The position numbers and the translations under genes are program-made. Below the pieces are notes generated by a model that saw nothing but the letters and a program-made list of their open reading frames with translations, did no database searches and was not told where the DNA came from. A stretch of 39,536 bases of DNA from positions 1,220,249-1,259,784 of the forward strand of contig NZ_VEFS01000001.1 in NCBI RefSeq assembly GCF_007679045.1. The letters run 5' to 3'. Shown piece by piece: positions 31,042-39,383 of the stretch (the first letter of the stretch is position 1; the number at the start of each line of letters is the position of its first letter). The DNA is from Microbacterium sp. BH-3-3-3. Lineage in GTDB: Bacteria; Actinomycetota; Actinomycetes; Actinomycetales; Microbacteriaceae.

Positions 31042-33123
31042 GTGACTGACGAAAGTCGCGTTGACGGCGAAGAGACGCCGATCGCGAAACGCATCCTGAT
31101 CGGCGAGCCCCTCACCTCCGAGAAACTCGACGAGCAGCTCCTCCCCAAGAAGATGGCGTTGCCCATCTTCGCCTCCGACGCACTCTCCTCCGTGGCCTAC
31201 GCCCCGCAGGAACTCCTGATGATCCTGCTCATCGGAGGAACCGCCCTGCTGACCCTCAGCCCCTGGGTCGCAGTGGCGGTCGTGACGCTGCTGGTCGTGG
31301 TGGTGTTGAGCTACCGGCAGCTGATCAAGGCCTACCCCTCCGGCGGTGGCGACTACGAGGTCGCCAGCAAGAACCTCGGCGAGGTGCCGGGTGTCGTGGT
31401 GGCCGCGGCCCTGCTGGTCGACTACGTGCTCACGGTCGCCGTGTCGGTGGCATCCGGAGTCGACAACATCATTTCGGCATTGCCCGAATTGAATCCGTTC
31501 CGCGTCGAGATCGCCGTCGGATTCGTCATTCTCATCGTCGTCGTCAACCTCCGCGGAGTGCGCGAGGCGTCGGGCGTCTTCGCGATCCCCACCTACCTCT
31601 TCATCGGCTCGGTCGGCGTGATGATCGTCGTCGGGCTCGGGCGCACGCTCTTGGGCAACGCCCCCGTGGCCGAGAGCGCCCAGTACGCCGTGCAGGCCGA
31701 ATCGCTCACGCAAGCCGCGCTGATCCTGCTCGTGTTGCGCGCGTTCTCGAGCGGCTGTTCGGCCCTGACGGGAGTCGAGGCCGTCTCGAACGGCGTCCCC
31801 GCGTTCCGCATGCCGAAGATCCGCAATGCCCAGACCACGCTGACGATGATGGGCGGCATCGCCATCATCCTCTTCGCCGGTCTGACGGCACTCGCGCTCA
31901 TCTCGGGCGTGCACTACGCCGAGAACCCGTGCAACTTGGTCGGGTTCGACTGCGCGAACAACCCGCAGCCGAGCCTCATGGCCCAGGTCGCCGCCGCGAC
32001 CTTCGGCATGGGCAGCATCCCGTTCTTCATCATCCAGGCCGCCACCGCGTGCGTGCTGCTGCTCGCGGCCAACACCGCGTTCAACGGCTTCCCGCTGCTG
32101 GGCGCGGTGCTCGCCCGCGACGGCTACGCGCCCAAGGCGCTGAACACCCGCGGCGACCGCCTCGTGTACTCGAACGGCATGATCATCCTGGGCATCGTCG
32201 CCATCGGCGTGCTGATCGTCTACCAGGCCAACCTCACGACGCTGATCCAGCTGTACATCATCGGCGTGTTCGTGTCGTTCTCGCTCGGTCAGATCGGCAT
32301 GGTCCGGCACTGGCGCCGCGCGCTGCGGGGGCTGAAGGATCTACCGCCCGAGGCCGCGAAGCAGCAGTCCGCCGCGATCGAACGCCGCTCGGCCATCTCG
32401 GGCCTGTGGATCAACTCCGTGGGCGCGGCGATGACGGTGCTCGTTCTGGTCATCGTGACCATCACGAAGTTCACCCACGGCGCGTGGCTGGTGTTCATCG
32501 CGATCCCGATCCTCGCGGTGCTCATGATCGGCGTGAACCGCTATTACCGCGACGTCGAGCACGAGATCCGCATGGACGAGACCGTGCACTTCGGTTCATC
32601 GGGCGACGTCGCCATCGTGCTGGTGAACCGCCTGCAGAAGCCCGTCATGAAGGCGATCGACTACGCCCTGGCCGCGAACCACCAGAAGACCCTCGCGGTG
32701 CACGTCGCCATCACCGAAGAGGACTCGGCGAAGCTGCAGAAGGAGTGGGCCGAGCACGACATCCCGATCCCGCTCGTCATCATCGACTCGCCGTACCGCA
32801 CCTACACCTCGCCCGTGACGGCCTTCATCAAGAAGTACCGCGCGAACAACGGCTCGGCCGTGGTGACCGTCTACCTGCCGCAGTTCATCGTGGGCCACTG
32901 GTGGGAGTCGATCCTGCACAACCGCCGCTCGCGCCGCCTCGCGCACCAGCTCATGCTCGTGCACGGCGTCTCGATCACCCTGGTGCCGTGGCTGCTCGAC
33001 TCGTCGGAGCTCATCTACGGCCGCCGGTCGCGTCCCCTGCCGGGCCAGCAGCGCGGTGGTCAGCCCGTCGCCGAGGTGCCGGCGCACAAGTCGAAGAAGG
33101 TGCCGCAGCCGCCGGCATCCTGA
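31042..33123 (+). CDS. APC-superfamily amino acid/cation permease
   Basis: A 693-residue membrane transporter. The first helix contains KKMALPIFASDALSSVAYAPQELL, typical of a large actinobacterial branch of amino acid permeases, followed by YPSGGGDYEVASKNLG. About 12 helices are seen up to residue 500. A cytoplasmic C-terminal domain of about 180 residues (VHFGSSGDVAIVLVNRLQKP onward) may sense a ligand. The substrate is undetermined; amino acid or potassium import are both possible. The GTG at 31042 is preferred over in-frame GTGs at 31021 and 31030 because the -10 box lies at 31028-31033. A strong terminator follows. Confidence 0.88.
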   Translation: MTDESRVDGEETPIAKRILIGEPLTSEKLDEQLLPKKMALPIFASDALSSVAYAPQELLMILLIGGTALLTLSPWVAVAVVTLLVVVVLSYRQLIKAYPSGGGDYEVASKNLGEVPGVVVAAALLVDYVLTVAVSVASGVDNIISALPELNPFRVEIAVGFVILIVVVNLRGVREASGVFAIPTYLFIGSVGVMIVVGLGRTLLGNAPVAESAQYAVQAESLTQAALILLVLRAFSSGCSALTGVEAVSNGVPAFRMPKIRNAQTTLTMMGGIAIILFAGLTALALISGVHYAENPCNLVGFDCANNPQPSLMAQVAAATFGMGSIPFFIIQAATACVLLLAANTAFNGFPLLGAVLARDGYAPKALNTRGDRLVYSNGMIILGIVAIGVLIVYQANLTTLIQLYIIGVFVSFSLGQIGMVRHWRRALRGLKDLPPEAAKQQSAAIERRSAISGLWINSVGAAMTVLVLVIVTITKFTHGAWLVFIAIPILAVLMIGVNRYYRDVEHEIRMDETVHFGSSGDVAIVLVNRLQKPVMKAIDYALAANHQKTLAVHVAITEEDSAKLQKEWAEHDIPIPLVIIDSPYRTYTSPVTAFIKKYRANNGSAVVTVYLPQFIVGHWWESILHNRRSRRLAHQLMLVHGVSITLVPWLLDSSELIYGRRSRPLPGQQRGGQPVAEVPAHKSKKVPQPPAS

Positions 33124-33131
33124 GCCCGTCA

Positions 33132-33164
33132 CGAACGCCCTCGCCCCTGCGGCGGGGGCGTTCG
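33132..33164 (+). terminator. Strong GC-rich terminator after the APC permease gene
   Basis: CGAACGCCC (33132-33140) pairs with GGGCGTTCG (33156-33164), and the stem continues inward to about 14 bp with one G-U pair. It starts nine bases after the stop, and GCGTTTCG follows. Confidence 0.75.
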
Positions 33165-33225
33165 GCGTTTCGCGACACGGCCGGAGAGTGGACGCCGCGT
33201 CGCCTGCTGCGCCAGGGTGGATGCC

Positions 33226-33591
33226 ATGCCGGTCCTCGCCCTTCTGACCCTCGCCGTGATGGTGATCGCTCTGATCGATGCGATCACGCGTCGTGACGAC
33301 CAGGTGAAGCACATGCCGAAGTTCGTGTGGGTGTTCTTCATCGTGCTGCTGCCGCTCATCGGGTCGATTCTGTGGTTCACGCTCGGCCGCGAGTACGAGC
33401 AGCGGTCGACGCCGATGTCGTTCGGCGACCCGCGGCGCTGGCAGAGGGACGCGCAGCCCACTCCCCCACCGGCTCCGCGCGAGAGCCGCACCACCGAGCA
33501 GCAGATCGCCGACCTCGAGCGCGAGATGCACCTCGCCGACCTCGAGGAGCAGGTGCGCCGCCGCCGTGCCGAGGATGGGTCCGCGGGCTGA
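33226..33591 (+). CDS. Small PLDc_N-domain membrane protein
   Basis: A 121-residue protein with two membrane helices: LALLTLAVMVIALIDAITRR and FVWVFFIVLLPLIGSILWFTLGR. These match the phospholipase-D N-terminal (PLDc_N) module often found alone in actinobacteria. The C-terminus is a hydrophilic, Arg/Glu-rich likely coiled coil (TEQQIADLEREMHLADLEEQ). The ATG at 33226 is chosen at the start of the first helix, though a GTG nine bases upstream is possible; neither has a good ribosome-binding site. The function of such stand-alone modules is unknown. It is convergent with arfB. Confidence 0.75.
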   Translation: MPVLALLTLAVMVIALIDAITRRDDQVKHMPKFVWVFFIVLLPLIGSILWFTLGREYEQRSTPMSFGDPRRWQRDAQPTPPPAPRESRTTEQQIADLEREMHLADLEEQVRRRRAEDGSAG

Positions 33592-33663
33592 CTCCCGAGC
33601 CGCGGTCGCCCCGTTGAGTGTCCAGATCACTCACGCGGGATGACGAGGACGGACGAGCCCGCG

Positions 33664-34101
33664 TCAGTCGGTCGGACGCCGGCGCATCTTCTTCACGTCG
33701 GTGCGGCGCTGCTTGGCCTGCAGCCGACGCTCCTTCGACCCGCGCGTCGGCTTCGTCGCGCGACGCGGCGGGGCGGGCGGGCGCACGGCGTCGGCGACGA
33801 GGGCCGCGAGCCGGGCCCGCGCGGCGTCGCGATTGCGCAGCTGCGCGCGATGCTCCGAGGCCGCGATCGTCAGCACCCCGTCGACCAGCCGATCACCGAG
33901 CCGCTCGAGCACGCGCTCGCGCTGCACGCGGGACAGAACGGCGGATGCCGCGGCATCCCACATCAACTCCACCCGGGAGTCGGCGGTGTTCACGCCCTGA
34001 CCCCCCGGACCCGACGAGCGCGAGAACCGCCACGACAGCTCTGCCGCCGGAATCACGAGCGCCGCGCTCACGCGCACGTCGGATCTGTCGGAGGAGAGCA
34101 T
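33664..34101 (-). CDS. arfB: Ribosome rescue peptidyl-tRNA hydrolase ArfB (YaeJ/ICT1 type)
   Basis: A 145-residue release-factor-like protein. The catalytic GGQ is at residues 33-35 in SRSSGPGGQGVN, followed by the class I peptide-release domain (DSRVELMWD). The basic C-terminal tail (KERRLQAKQRRTDVKKMRRR) is the feature that enters the empty mRNA channel of stalled ribosomes. There is no codon-recognition domain, and the length matches ArfB. It frees peptides from non-stop ribosomes. The ATG follows GGAGGC; an upstream in-frame ATG at 34170 lies inside a palindromic repeat and is unlikely. The palindrome GGATGCCGCGGCATCC lies inside the gene at 33945-33960. Confidence 0.93.
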   Translation of the reverse strand: MLSSDRSDVRVSAALVIPAAELSWRFSRSSGPGGQGVNTADSRVELMWDAAASAVLSRVQRERVLERLGDRLVDGVLTIAASEHRAQLRNRDAARARLAALVADAVRPPAPPRRATKPTRGSKERRLQAKQRRTDVKKMRRRPTD

Positions 34102-34148
34102 GCCTCCATCATGCGCGGTCGGCGCAGCTGCCAGCCCCGACGCGGTGC

Positions 34149-34215
34149 CGAGACTGCATCTCGCTGACAACTCCGCGTCAGGCTGCGACGGGGATGTCAG
34201 CGAGGTGCAGTCTCG
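34149..34215. repeat. 67-bp palindromic element, copy 1
   Basis: The arms begin CGAGACTGCATCTCGCTGAC and pair over about 21 bp with one mismatch to the right end (34195-34215). The inner CTGAC (34164-34168) can also pair with GTCAG at 34177-34181, giving an alternative hairpin. A second copy lies 150 bp downstream. Confidence 0.85.
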
Positions 34216-34298
34216 CCGACGCCGGGCCCGGCTGGGCGGCCCACCGCCCGATCGGACACCCGAGCACAGTCAGCTCCGCGGCGGAGCGCCAGCGGCGG

Positions 34299-34365
34299 CG
34301 AGACTGCATCCGGCTGACAACTTGGCGTCAGCCTGCAACGGGGATGTCAGCGAGATGCAGTCTCG
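34299..34365. repeat. 67-bp palindromic element, copy 2
   Basis: Same length as copy 1 with about seven differences by eye. The arms have two mismatches, and the outer CGAGACTGCATC and GATGCAGTCTCG are perfect. It lies just upstream of the phased repeats before the kdp operon. Confidence 0.85.
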
Positions 34366-34390
34366 CGGACAGGGACGCCGCCCAGCCACC

Positions 34391-34444
34391 CCGTAAGCAC
34401 TCCGTATGCGTCCGTCAGGGAGCCGTAGGGAAAGCGTTAGGAGC
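34391..34444 (+). promoter_or_regulatory. Phased CCGTA repeat array, candidate KdpE binding region
   Basis: Five units start at 34391, 34402, 34412, 34423 and 34434 (CCGTA, CCGTA, CCGTC, CCGTA, GCGTT), spaced 11, 10, 11 and 11 bp, about one helix turn each. Tandem half-sites at this spacing are the usual target of OmpR-family response regulators such as KdpE. They lie 100-150 bp upstream of the first kdp-locus gene. No clear -10 was found downstream; TTGTAT at 34469-34474 is only a weak candidate. Confidence 0.5.
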
Positions 34445-34540
34445 CCCGGATGCCGGCTCCCGGCGGAGTTGTATCGACAGACGTGCCGCCCCGCGGCGCC
34501 CGCGGCTCGCCCGCGGTACAGACCCGAATCTGGAGTCGTC

Positions 34541-34681
34541 GTGCTCGATGTCGTCTTCCTCGCCGTGACCGTCGCGCTGTTCGCGCTGGTCGCGCTCGTC
34601 GCCAAGGGGGTCGAGAAGCTGGGCCCCGAGGCCCGCCCCTCGTCCGCCCGCACCACCGGTCGAGGCGGTGACCGCTCGTGA
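34541..34681 (+). CDS. Small single-helix membrane protein preceding kdpF
   Basis: A 46-residue peptide with one membrane helix (LDVVFLAVTVALFALVALVA) and a hydrophilic Arg/Ser-rich tail. The GTG is preceded by GGAG with five-base spacing. Its stop overlaps the kdpF start (GTGA), so it is coupled to the kdp operon. I do not recognise a named family; it resembles KdpF in size and position and may be an additional small subunit or assembly factor of the potassium pump. Confidence 0.6.
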   Translation: MLDVVFLAVTVALFALVALVAKGVEKLGPEARPSSARTTGRGGDRS

Positions 34682-34767
34682 TCTTCTTCTCGATCCTGGC
34701 CGCCGTGCTCGCGGTCGCCGCCGTCGTGTACCTCGTGGTCGCGCTCGTTCGACCAGAGAAGTTCTGA
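34678..34767 (+). CDS. kdpF: KdpF, small subunit of the K+-transporting ATPase
   Basis: A 29-residue single-helix protein ([28 protein letters not shown]), equal in length to Escherichia coli KdpF and with the same ending pattern, a tyrosine and valines then L-x-x-(P/A)-E-x-F. KdpF stabilises the KdpABC complex in the membrane. The GTG overlaps the upstream small ORF stop, and kdpA begins one base after its stop. Confidence 0.85.
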   Translation: MIFFSILAAVLAVAAVVYLVVALVRPEKF

Positions 34768-34768
34768 C

Positions 34769-36454
34769 ATGGATTCCGGAACCATCTGGTCGATCGTCCT
34801 GACCAGCCTCACCCTCATCGTCGCCCTCGGCCTGGCGTACCGCCCCGTCGGCGACTACATCGCCCGCATCTACACCGGCGAGCGCGATCTCGCCGTCGAG
34901 CGCGGCACCTACCGCCTGATCGGCGTCGACCCCCGCAGCGCCCAGACCTGGCAGGCGTACCTGCGCTCGGTGCTGCTGTTCTCGTTCGTCAGCGTCGTGT
35001 TCGTCTACGCGATCATGCGCCTGCAGGCGGTGCTCCCGCTCTCGCTCGGCTTCGACGCTCCCGGCGAGGCGCTGTCGTTCAACACGGCGGTGTCGTTCGT
35101 GACGAACACCAACTGGCAGTCGTACTCGGGTGAGGCCACGCTCGGCTACACCGTGCAGTTCGCCGCCCTCACGGTACAGAACTTCGTGTCGGCCGCCGTG
35201 GGCATCGCCGTCGCCGTGGCCCTCGTACGCGGCTTCGCGTACCGCCGCAGCGGCGTGATCGGCAACTTCTGGGTCGACCTCGTGCGCGGCACCTACCGTC
35301 TGCTGCTGCCCTTCGCGATCATCGCGGCGATCCTGCTGCTCGCCGGTGGCGTGATCCAGAACCTCTCGGGATTCACGGATGCCACCACGGTGGCGGGCGC
35401 CGCCCAGTCGATCCCCGGCGGGCCGGTCGCCTCGCAGGAGGCCATCAAGCTGCTCGGCACCAACGGTGGCGGCATCTTCAACACGAACTCCGCGCACCCG
35501 TTCGAGAACCCCACGCCGTGGACGAACCTCTTCGAGATCTTCCTCATGCTGGTGATCCCGTTCTCGCTCCCCCGTGCCTTCGGCCGGATCGTGAACGACG
35601 ACCGTCAGGGCTACACGATCCTCGGCGTGATGGGTGGGATCTTCGTGGCATCCGCCGCCCTTCTCACCTGGGCCGAGATGGCCGGCAACGGCACGGCCCC
35701 GATGCTCGCGGGTGGCGCGATGGAGGGCAAAGAGGTGCGCTTCGGCATCTTCGGCTCGACCCTCTTCGGCACCACCAGCACGCTGACCTCGACCGGTGCC
35801 GTCAACTCGATGCACGACAGCTACACGGCCCTCGGTGGCATGATGCCGATGATCAACATGATGCTCGGCGAGATCGCCCCCGGCGGGGTCGGATCGGGCC
35901 TGTACGGCATGCTGATCCTCGCCGTGATCGCGGTCTTCGTCGGTGGGCTGCTGATCGGCCGCACGCCCGAGTACCTGGGCAAGAAGATCGGCCCCAAGGA
36001 GATCAAGCTCGCGAGCCTGTACATCCTCGTCACCCCGACCCTCGTGCTCGCCGGGACCGCGTTGAGCTTCGGCATTCCGGCGATCCGCTCCGACGTCGAG
36101 GCCACCTCGATCTGGAACCCGGGCATCCACGGACTGAGCGAGGTGCTCTACGCCTTCACCTCGGCCGCCAACAACAACGGGTCGGCCTTCGCGGGCCTCA
36201 CCGCCAACACCCCGTGGTTCAACACCGCGCTCGGTGTGGCGATGCTGCTCGGCCGGTTCCTGCCGATCGTGTTCGTGCTGGCCCTCGCCGGTTCGCTCGC
36301 GGCTCAGGATGCCGTGCCTTCGACCGCCGGCACCCTGCCGACGCACCGCCCGCAGTTCGCCGGCCTTCTGGGCGGCGTGGCCGTGATCGTGACGGCTCTC
36401 ACCTATTTCCCGGTCCTCACCCTCGGACCCCTCGCTGAAGGACTTGCCCGCTGA
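34769..36454 (+). CDS. kdpA: KdpA, K+-binding channel subunit of the Kdp ATPase
   Basis: A 561-residue membrane subunit related to SKT potassium channels, with about ten helices and four selectivity-filter repeats. Visible blocks include [18 protein letters not shown] (first filter), [24 protein letters not shown] and [13 protein letters not shown]. It binds potassium with high affinity and passes it to KdpB. Length matches the 557 residues of E. coli. It starts one base after kdpF and its stop overlaps the kdpB ATG. No truncation is seen. Confidence 0.97.
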   Translation: MDSGTIWSIVLTSLTLIVALGLAYRPVGDYIARIYTGERDLAVERGTYRLIGVDPRSAQTWQAYLRSVLLFSFVSVVFVYAIMRLQAVLPLSLGFDAPGEALSFNTAVSFVTNTNWQSYSGEATLGYTVQFAALTVQNFVSAAVGIAVAVALVRGFAYRRSGVIGNFWVDLVRGTYRLLLPFAIIAAILLLAGGVIQNLSGFTDATTVAGAAQSIPGGPVASQEAIKLLGTNGGGIFNTNSAHPFENPTPWTNLFEIFLMLVIPFSLPRAFGRIVNDDRQGYTILGVMGGIFVASAALLTWAEMAGNGTAPMLAGGAMEGKEVRFGIFGSTLFGTTSTLTSTGAVNSMHDSYTALGGMMPMINMMLGEIAPGGVGSGLYGMLILAVIAVFVGGLLIGRTPEYLGKKIGPKEIKLASLYILVTPTLVLAGTALSFGIPAIRSDVEATSIWNPGIHGLSEVLYAFTSAANNNGSAFAGLTANTPWFNTALGVAMLLGRFLPIVFVLALAGSLAAQDAVPSTAGTLPTHRPQFAGLLGGVAVIVTALTYFPVLTLGPLAEGLAR

Positions 36455-38763
36455 TGTCCGTTTCCACTCACATGGCCCCTGAGCCTGTCGAAGGGTCCCC
36501 GGCCCCCGCAGCCGAACACGCGCCCACCGCCCCGCGCCGCGCATTCGGCACCGCGCAGGTCGTGGCCGCCCTCCCGGGCGCGGCCAAGAAGCTCAATCCC
36601 GCCGCGCAGTGGCGCAACCCCGTGATGTTCCTCGTCTGGGTGGGCGCTGCCCTGACGACGCTCATCGCGATCGCCGAGCCCTTCCTCGGCGGGAGCGACG
36701 AGAGCCTCCCCTTCGGCTTCACCTGGGGCATCGCCGTCTGGCTGTGGCTCACGGTGTTCTTCGCCAACATCGCCGAGTCGGTGGCCGAGGGCCGCGGCAA
36801 GGCGCAGGCGGCGACCCTGCGCAAGACGCGCACGACGACCTCGGCTCGCCGGGTCGTCTCGTACGACGCGAAGGCCGATCCCTCGGCATCCCGTGCCGCC
36901 ACCGAAGACGTCCCCTCGGGCGACCTCGGCCTCGGCGACATCGTGCTGGTCGAGACCGGAGAGCTCATCCCCGGCGACGGCGACATCGTGTCGGGCATCG
37001 CGACGGTGGACGAGTCGGCCATCACGGGCGAGTCCGCCCCGGTCGTGCGCGAGTCGGGTGGCGACCGCAGCGCCGTCACCGGCGGCACGCGCGTGCTCAG
37101 CGACCGCATCGTGGTGAAGATCACCTCGAAGCCGGGTGAGACCTTCGTCGATCGCATGATCGCCCTGGTCGAGGGCGCGTCGCGTCAGCGCACGCCCAAC
37201 GAGATCGCGCTGAACATCCTGCTCGCGAGCCTGTCGATCGTCTTCGTCGTCGTGGTGCTCGTGCTCAACCCGATCGCCTCGTACGCGGCCTCCCCCGTGT
37301 CGATCCCCGTGCTCGTGGCGCTGCTGGTCTGCCTGATCCCCACGACCATCGGTGCTCTGCTCAGCGCGATCGGCATCGCCGGCATGGACCGCCTCGTGCA
37401 GCGCAACGTGCTCGCCATGTCGGGCCGCGCGGTCGAGGCCGCGGGTGATGTCACCACCCTGCTGCTCGACAAGACCGGCACCATCACCTACGGCAACCGT
37501 CGCGCGTCGGCCTTCGTGCCGATGAAGGGCATCGGCAGCCCCGAGCTCGCCGAGTTCGCCTCGCTGTCGTCGCAGGCCGACCCCACGCCCGAGGGCGTCT
37601 CGGTGGTCGAGCTGGCCGCGGCCCAGGGCATCGTCGCCGACATGCCCCGCGGTGCGGAGCCCGTCCCATTCACCGCGCAGACCCGCATGAGCGGCCTCGA
37701 CCTCGTCGACGGCACGCAGGTGCGCAAGGGTGCGAGCTCGGCCGTGCTCGCGTGGCTCGAGGCCTCGGGCAGCCCGGTCGCCCCGGCGCTGCGCGCGCAG
37801 CTGATGAGCGAGACGGATGCCATCGCCCAGTCGGGCGGCACGCCCCTGGTGGTCGCGACGTGGACCCCGGCAGGACGCCCGGTGGCTTCGACAGGCTCAG
37901 CCACCTCTGCGACCGAGGCCTCCGAGCGTGCAACCGAGGTCCCTGAGCCTGTCGAAGGGACCGGACCCGCGCCGATCCCGGTGGCTTCGACAGGCTCAGC
38001 CACCTCTGCCGCAACCGGCACCGGCCGCATCCTCGGCGTCATCCACCTCAAGGACGTCGTCAAGGATGGCCTGCGCGAACGCTTCGTCGAGCTGCGCGCG
38101 ATGGGGATCCGCACCGTGATGATCACGGGCGACAACCCCCTCACCGCCAAGGCGATCGCCGCGGAGGCGGGCGTTGACGACTTCCTCGCCGAGGCCACGC
38201 CCGAAGACAAGCTCGCCCTCATCCAGCGCGAGCAGGAGGGCGGCAACCTCGTCGCGATGACCGGTGACGGCACCAACGACGCCCCCGCCCTGGCGCAGGC
38301 CGACGTGGGTGTCGCGATGAACACGGGCACCTCGGCCGCGAAAGAGGCCGGCAACATGGTCGACCTCGATTCCGACCCGACCAAGCTCATCGACATCGTG
38401 CGCATCGGCAAGCAGCTGCTCATCACGCGCGGCGCGCTGACCACGTTCTCGCTCGCCAACGACATCGCGAAGTACTTCGCGATCATTCCGGCGATGTTCA
38501 TGGGCGTGTTCCCGGGCCTCGCGGCGCTGAACATCATGGGCTTGCACTCCCCGGCATCCGCGGTCACGAGCGCGATCATCTTCAACGCGATCGTGATCAT
38601 CGTGCTCATCCCCCTCGCCCTGCGCGGTGTGAAGTACCGCGCCGCGAGCGCGTCGAGCATCCTCAGCCGCAACCTGCTCGTCTACGGGCTCGGCGGCGTC
38701 ATCGTCCCCTTCATCGGCATCAAGCTCATCGACCTCGTCGTGAGCCTGCTCCCCGGTTTCTGA
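36454..38763 (+). CDS. kdpB: KdpB, P-type ATPase subunit, with repeat-derived insertion
   Basis: The 769-residue ATP-hydrolysing subunit of the potassium pump. P-type motifs are TGES (191-194, actuator), DKTGT with the phosphorylated Asp339, and GDGTNDAP from residue 604. The length exceeds the usual 680-700 residues. The excess lies in an insertion at about 468-524, between GTPLVV and [13 protein letters not shown] at the N-domain exit, rich in Ala/Ser/Thr/Pro and containing [10 protein letters not shown] twice and PEPVEG once; these are translations of hairpin repeats. Another PEPVEG is at residues 9-14. The frame is intact, and all catalytic motifs are kept, so the protein is probably active. 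Confidence 0.96.
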   Translation: MSVSTHMAPEPVEGSPAPAAEHAPTAPRRAFGTAQVVAALPGAAKKLNPAAQWRNPVMFLVWVGAALTTLIAIAEPFLGGSDESLPFGFTWGIAVWLWLTVFFANIAESVAEGRGKAQAATLRKTRTTTSARRVVSYDAKADPSASRAATEDVPSGDLGLGDIVLVETGELIPGDGDIVSGIATVDESAITGESAPVVRESGGDRSAVTGGTRVLSDRIVVKITSKPGETFVDRMIALVEGASRQRTPNEIALNILLASLSIVFVVVVLVLNPIASYAASPVSIPVLVALLVCLIPTTIGALLSAIGIAGMDRLVQRNVLAMSGRAVEAAGDVTTLLLDKTGTITYGNRRASAFVPMKGIGSPELAEFASLSSQADPTPEGVSVVELAAAQGIVADMPRGAEPVPFTAQTRMSGLDLVDGTQVRKGASSAVLAWLEASGSPVAPALRAQLMSETDAIAQSGGTPLVVATWTPAGRPVASTGSATSATEASERATEVPEPVEGTGPAPIPVASTGSATSAATGTGRILGVIHLKDVVKDGLRERFVELRAMGIRTVMITGDNPLTAKAIAAEAGVDDFLAEATPEDKLALIQREQEGGNLVAMTGDGTNDAPALAQADVGVAMNTGTSAAKEAGNMVDLDSDPTKLIDIVRIGKQLLITRGALTTFSLANDIAKYFAIIPAMFMGVFPGLAALNIMGLHSPASAVTSAIIFNAIVIIVLIPLALRGVKYRAASASSILSRNLLVYGLGGVIVPFIGIKLIDLVVSLLPGF
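36477..36495. repeat. Dispersed hairpin repeat inside the kdpB 5' end
   Basis: Arms CCCT and AGGG flank the core GAGCCTGTCGA. It is translated in frame as part of PEPVEG near the KdpB N-terminus, ahead of the first helix. Confidence 0.8.
37881..38004. repeat. Cluster of three hairpin repeats inside kdpB
   Basis: Hairpins lie at 37881-37905 and 37980-38004 (arms GGTGGCT/AGCCACC, core TCGACAGGCTC) and at 37938-37962 (arms GGTCCCT/AGGGACC, core GAGCCTGTCGA). The linkers carry copies of ACCGAGG, also seen in the 11345-11429 cluster. The whole block is translated within KdpB. Confidence 0.85.
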
Positions 38764-38774
38764 AAGGTTCCGTC

Positions 38775-39365
38775 ATGCGCACCACCCTGCGTACCACCGG
38801 CGTCGCCGTCCGCGCGATGGCCGTCTTCACCCTGCTCCTCGGCGTGGCCTACATGCTGCTGATCACTGCGGTCGGCCAGGTCGCCCTGCCGTTCCAGGCG
38901 AACGGTTCGCTCATCAAGACCGCCGACGGACAGGTTTCGGGCTCGCAGCTGATCGGGCAGTCCTTCACGGATGCCGACGGCAACGCCCTCCCGCAGTACT
39001 TCCAGTCCCGCCCCTCGGCCGCGGGCGACGGCTACGACTCGACCGCCTCGAGCGGATCGAACTGGGGGCCCGAGAACGAAGACCTCATCGCCGCGATCGA
39101 GGAGCGAACGGCCGCCTCGGTCGAGCTCGACGGGTCGGGGCAGATCCCGGCGGACGCCCTGACCGCCTCGGCATCCGGGCTCGACCCCGACATCTCGGTG
39201 GCCAACGCCGAGCGCCAGGTCGCCCGCGTCGCGGAGGCCCGGGGTGTCTCGGCATCCGAGGTCGAATCCCTCGTGAGCGAGCACACGATCTCGCGCGACC
39301 TGGGCTACCTCGGCGACCCGCGCGTGAACGTGGTCGAGCTCAATCGCGCGCTCGACGCCCTCTGA
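38775..39365 (+). CDS. kdpC: KdpC subunit of the K+-transporting ATPase
   Basis: A 196-residue subunit with one N-terminal membrane helix (VRAMAVFTLLLGVAYMLLITAVGQVALP) and an extracytoplasmic domain. Family motifs are GSQLIGQSF, YFQSRPSAAG, SGSNWGPEN and SGLDPDISVANAERQVARVA. KdpC assembles with KdpA and KdpB and raises potassium affinity. Length is near the usual 190 residues. It lies 11 bp after kdpB with AAAGG upstream, in the classical F-A-B-C order. Confidence 0.96.
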   Translation: MRTTLRTTGVAVRAMAVFTLLLGVAYMLLITAVGQVALPFQANGSLIKTADGQVSGSQLIGQSFTDADGNALPQYFQSRPSAAGDGYDSTASSGSNWGPENEDLIAAIEERTAASVELDGSGQIPADALTASASGLDPDISVANAERQVARVAEARGVSASEVESLVSEHTISRDLGYLGDPRVNVVELNRALDAL

Positions 39366-39383
39366 GAGACGAGAATCAGGAAC

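Noticed and set aside
34102..34540. c-di-AMP (ydaO-type) riboswitch before the kdp operon
   Set aside because: Such elements control potassium genes in some actinobacteria, but the region consists of two palindromes and a phased array; I cannot recognise the conserved riboswitch core.
34415..36544. Very long minus-strand open frame (709 codons) opposite kdpA
   Set aside because: It is the antisense of kdpA and the small subunits; composition is Arg/Gly/His/Glu-rich and lacks domains. High GC keeps antisense frames open.
36454..38763. kdpB as a pseudogene disrupted by repeats
   Set aside because: The reading frame is continuous, all P-type motifs are intact and the insert lies in a tolerant loop region.
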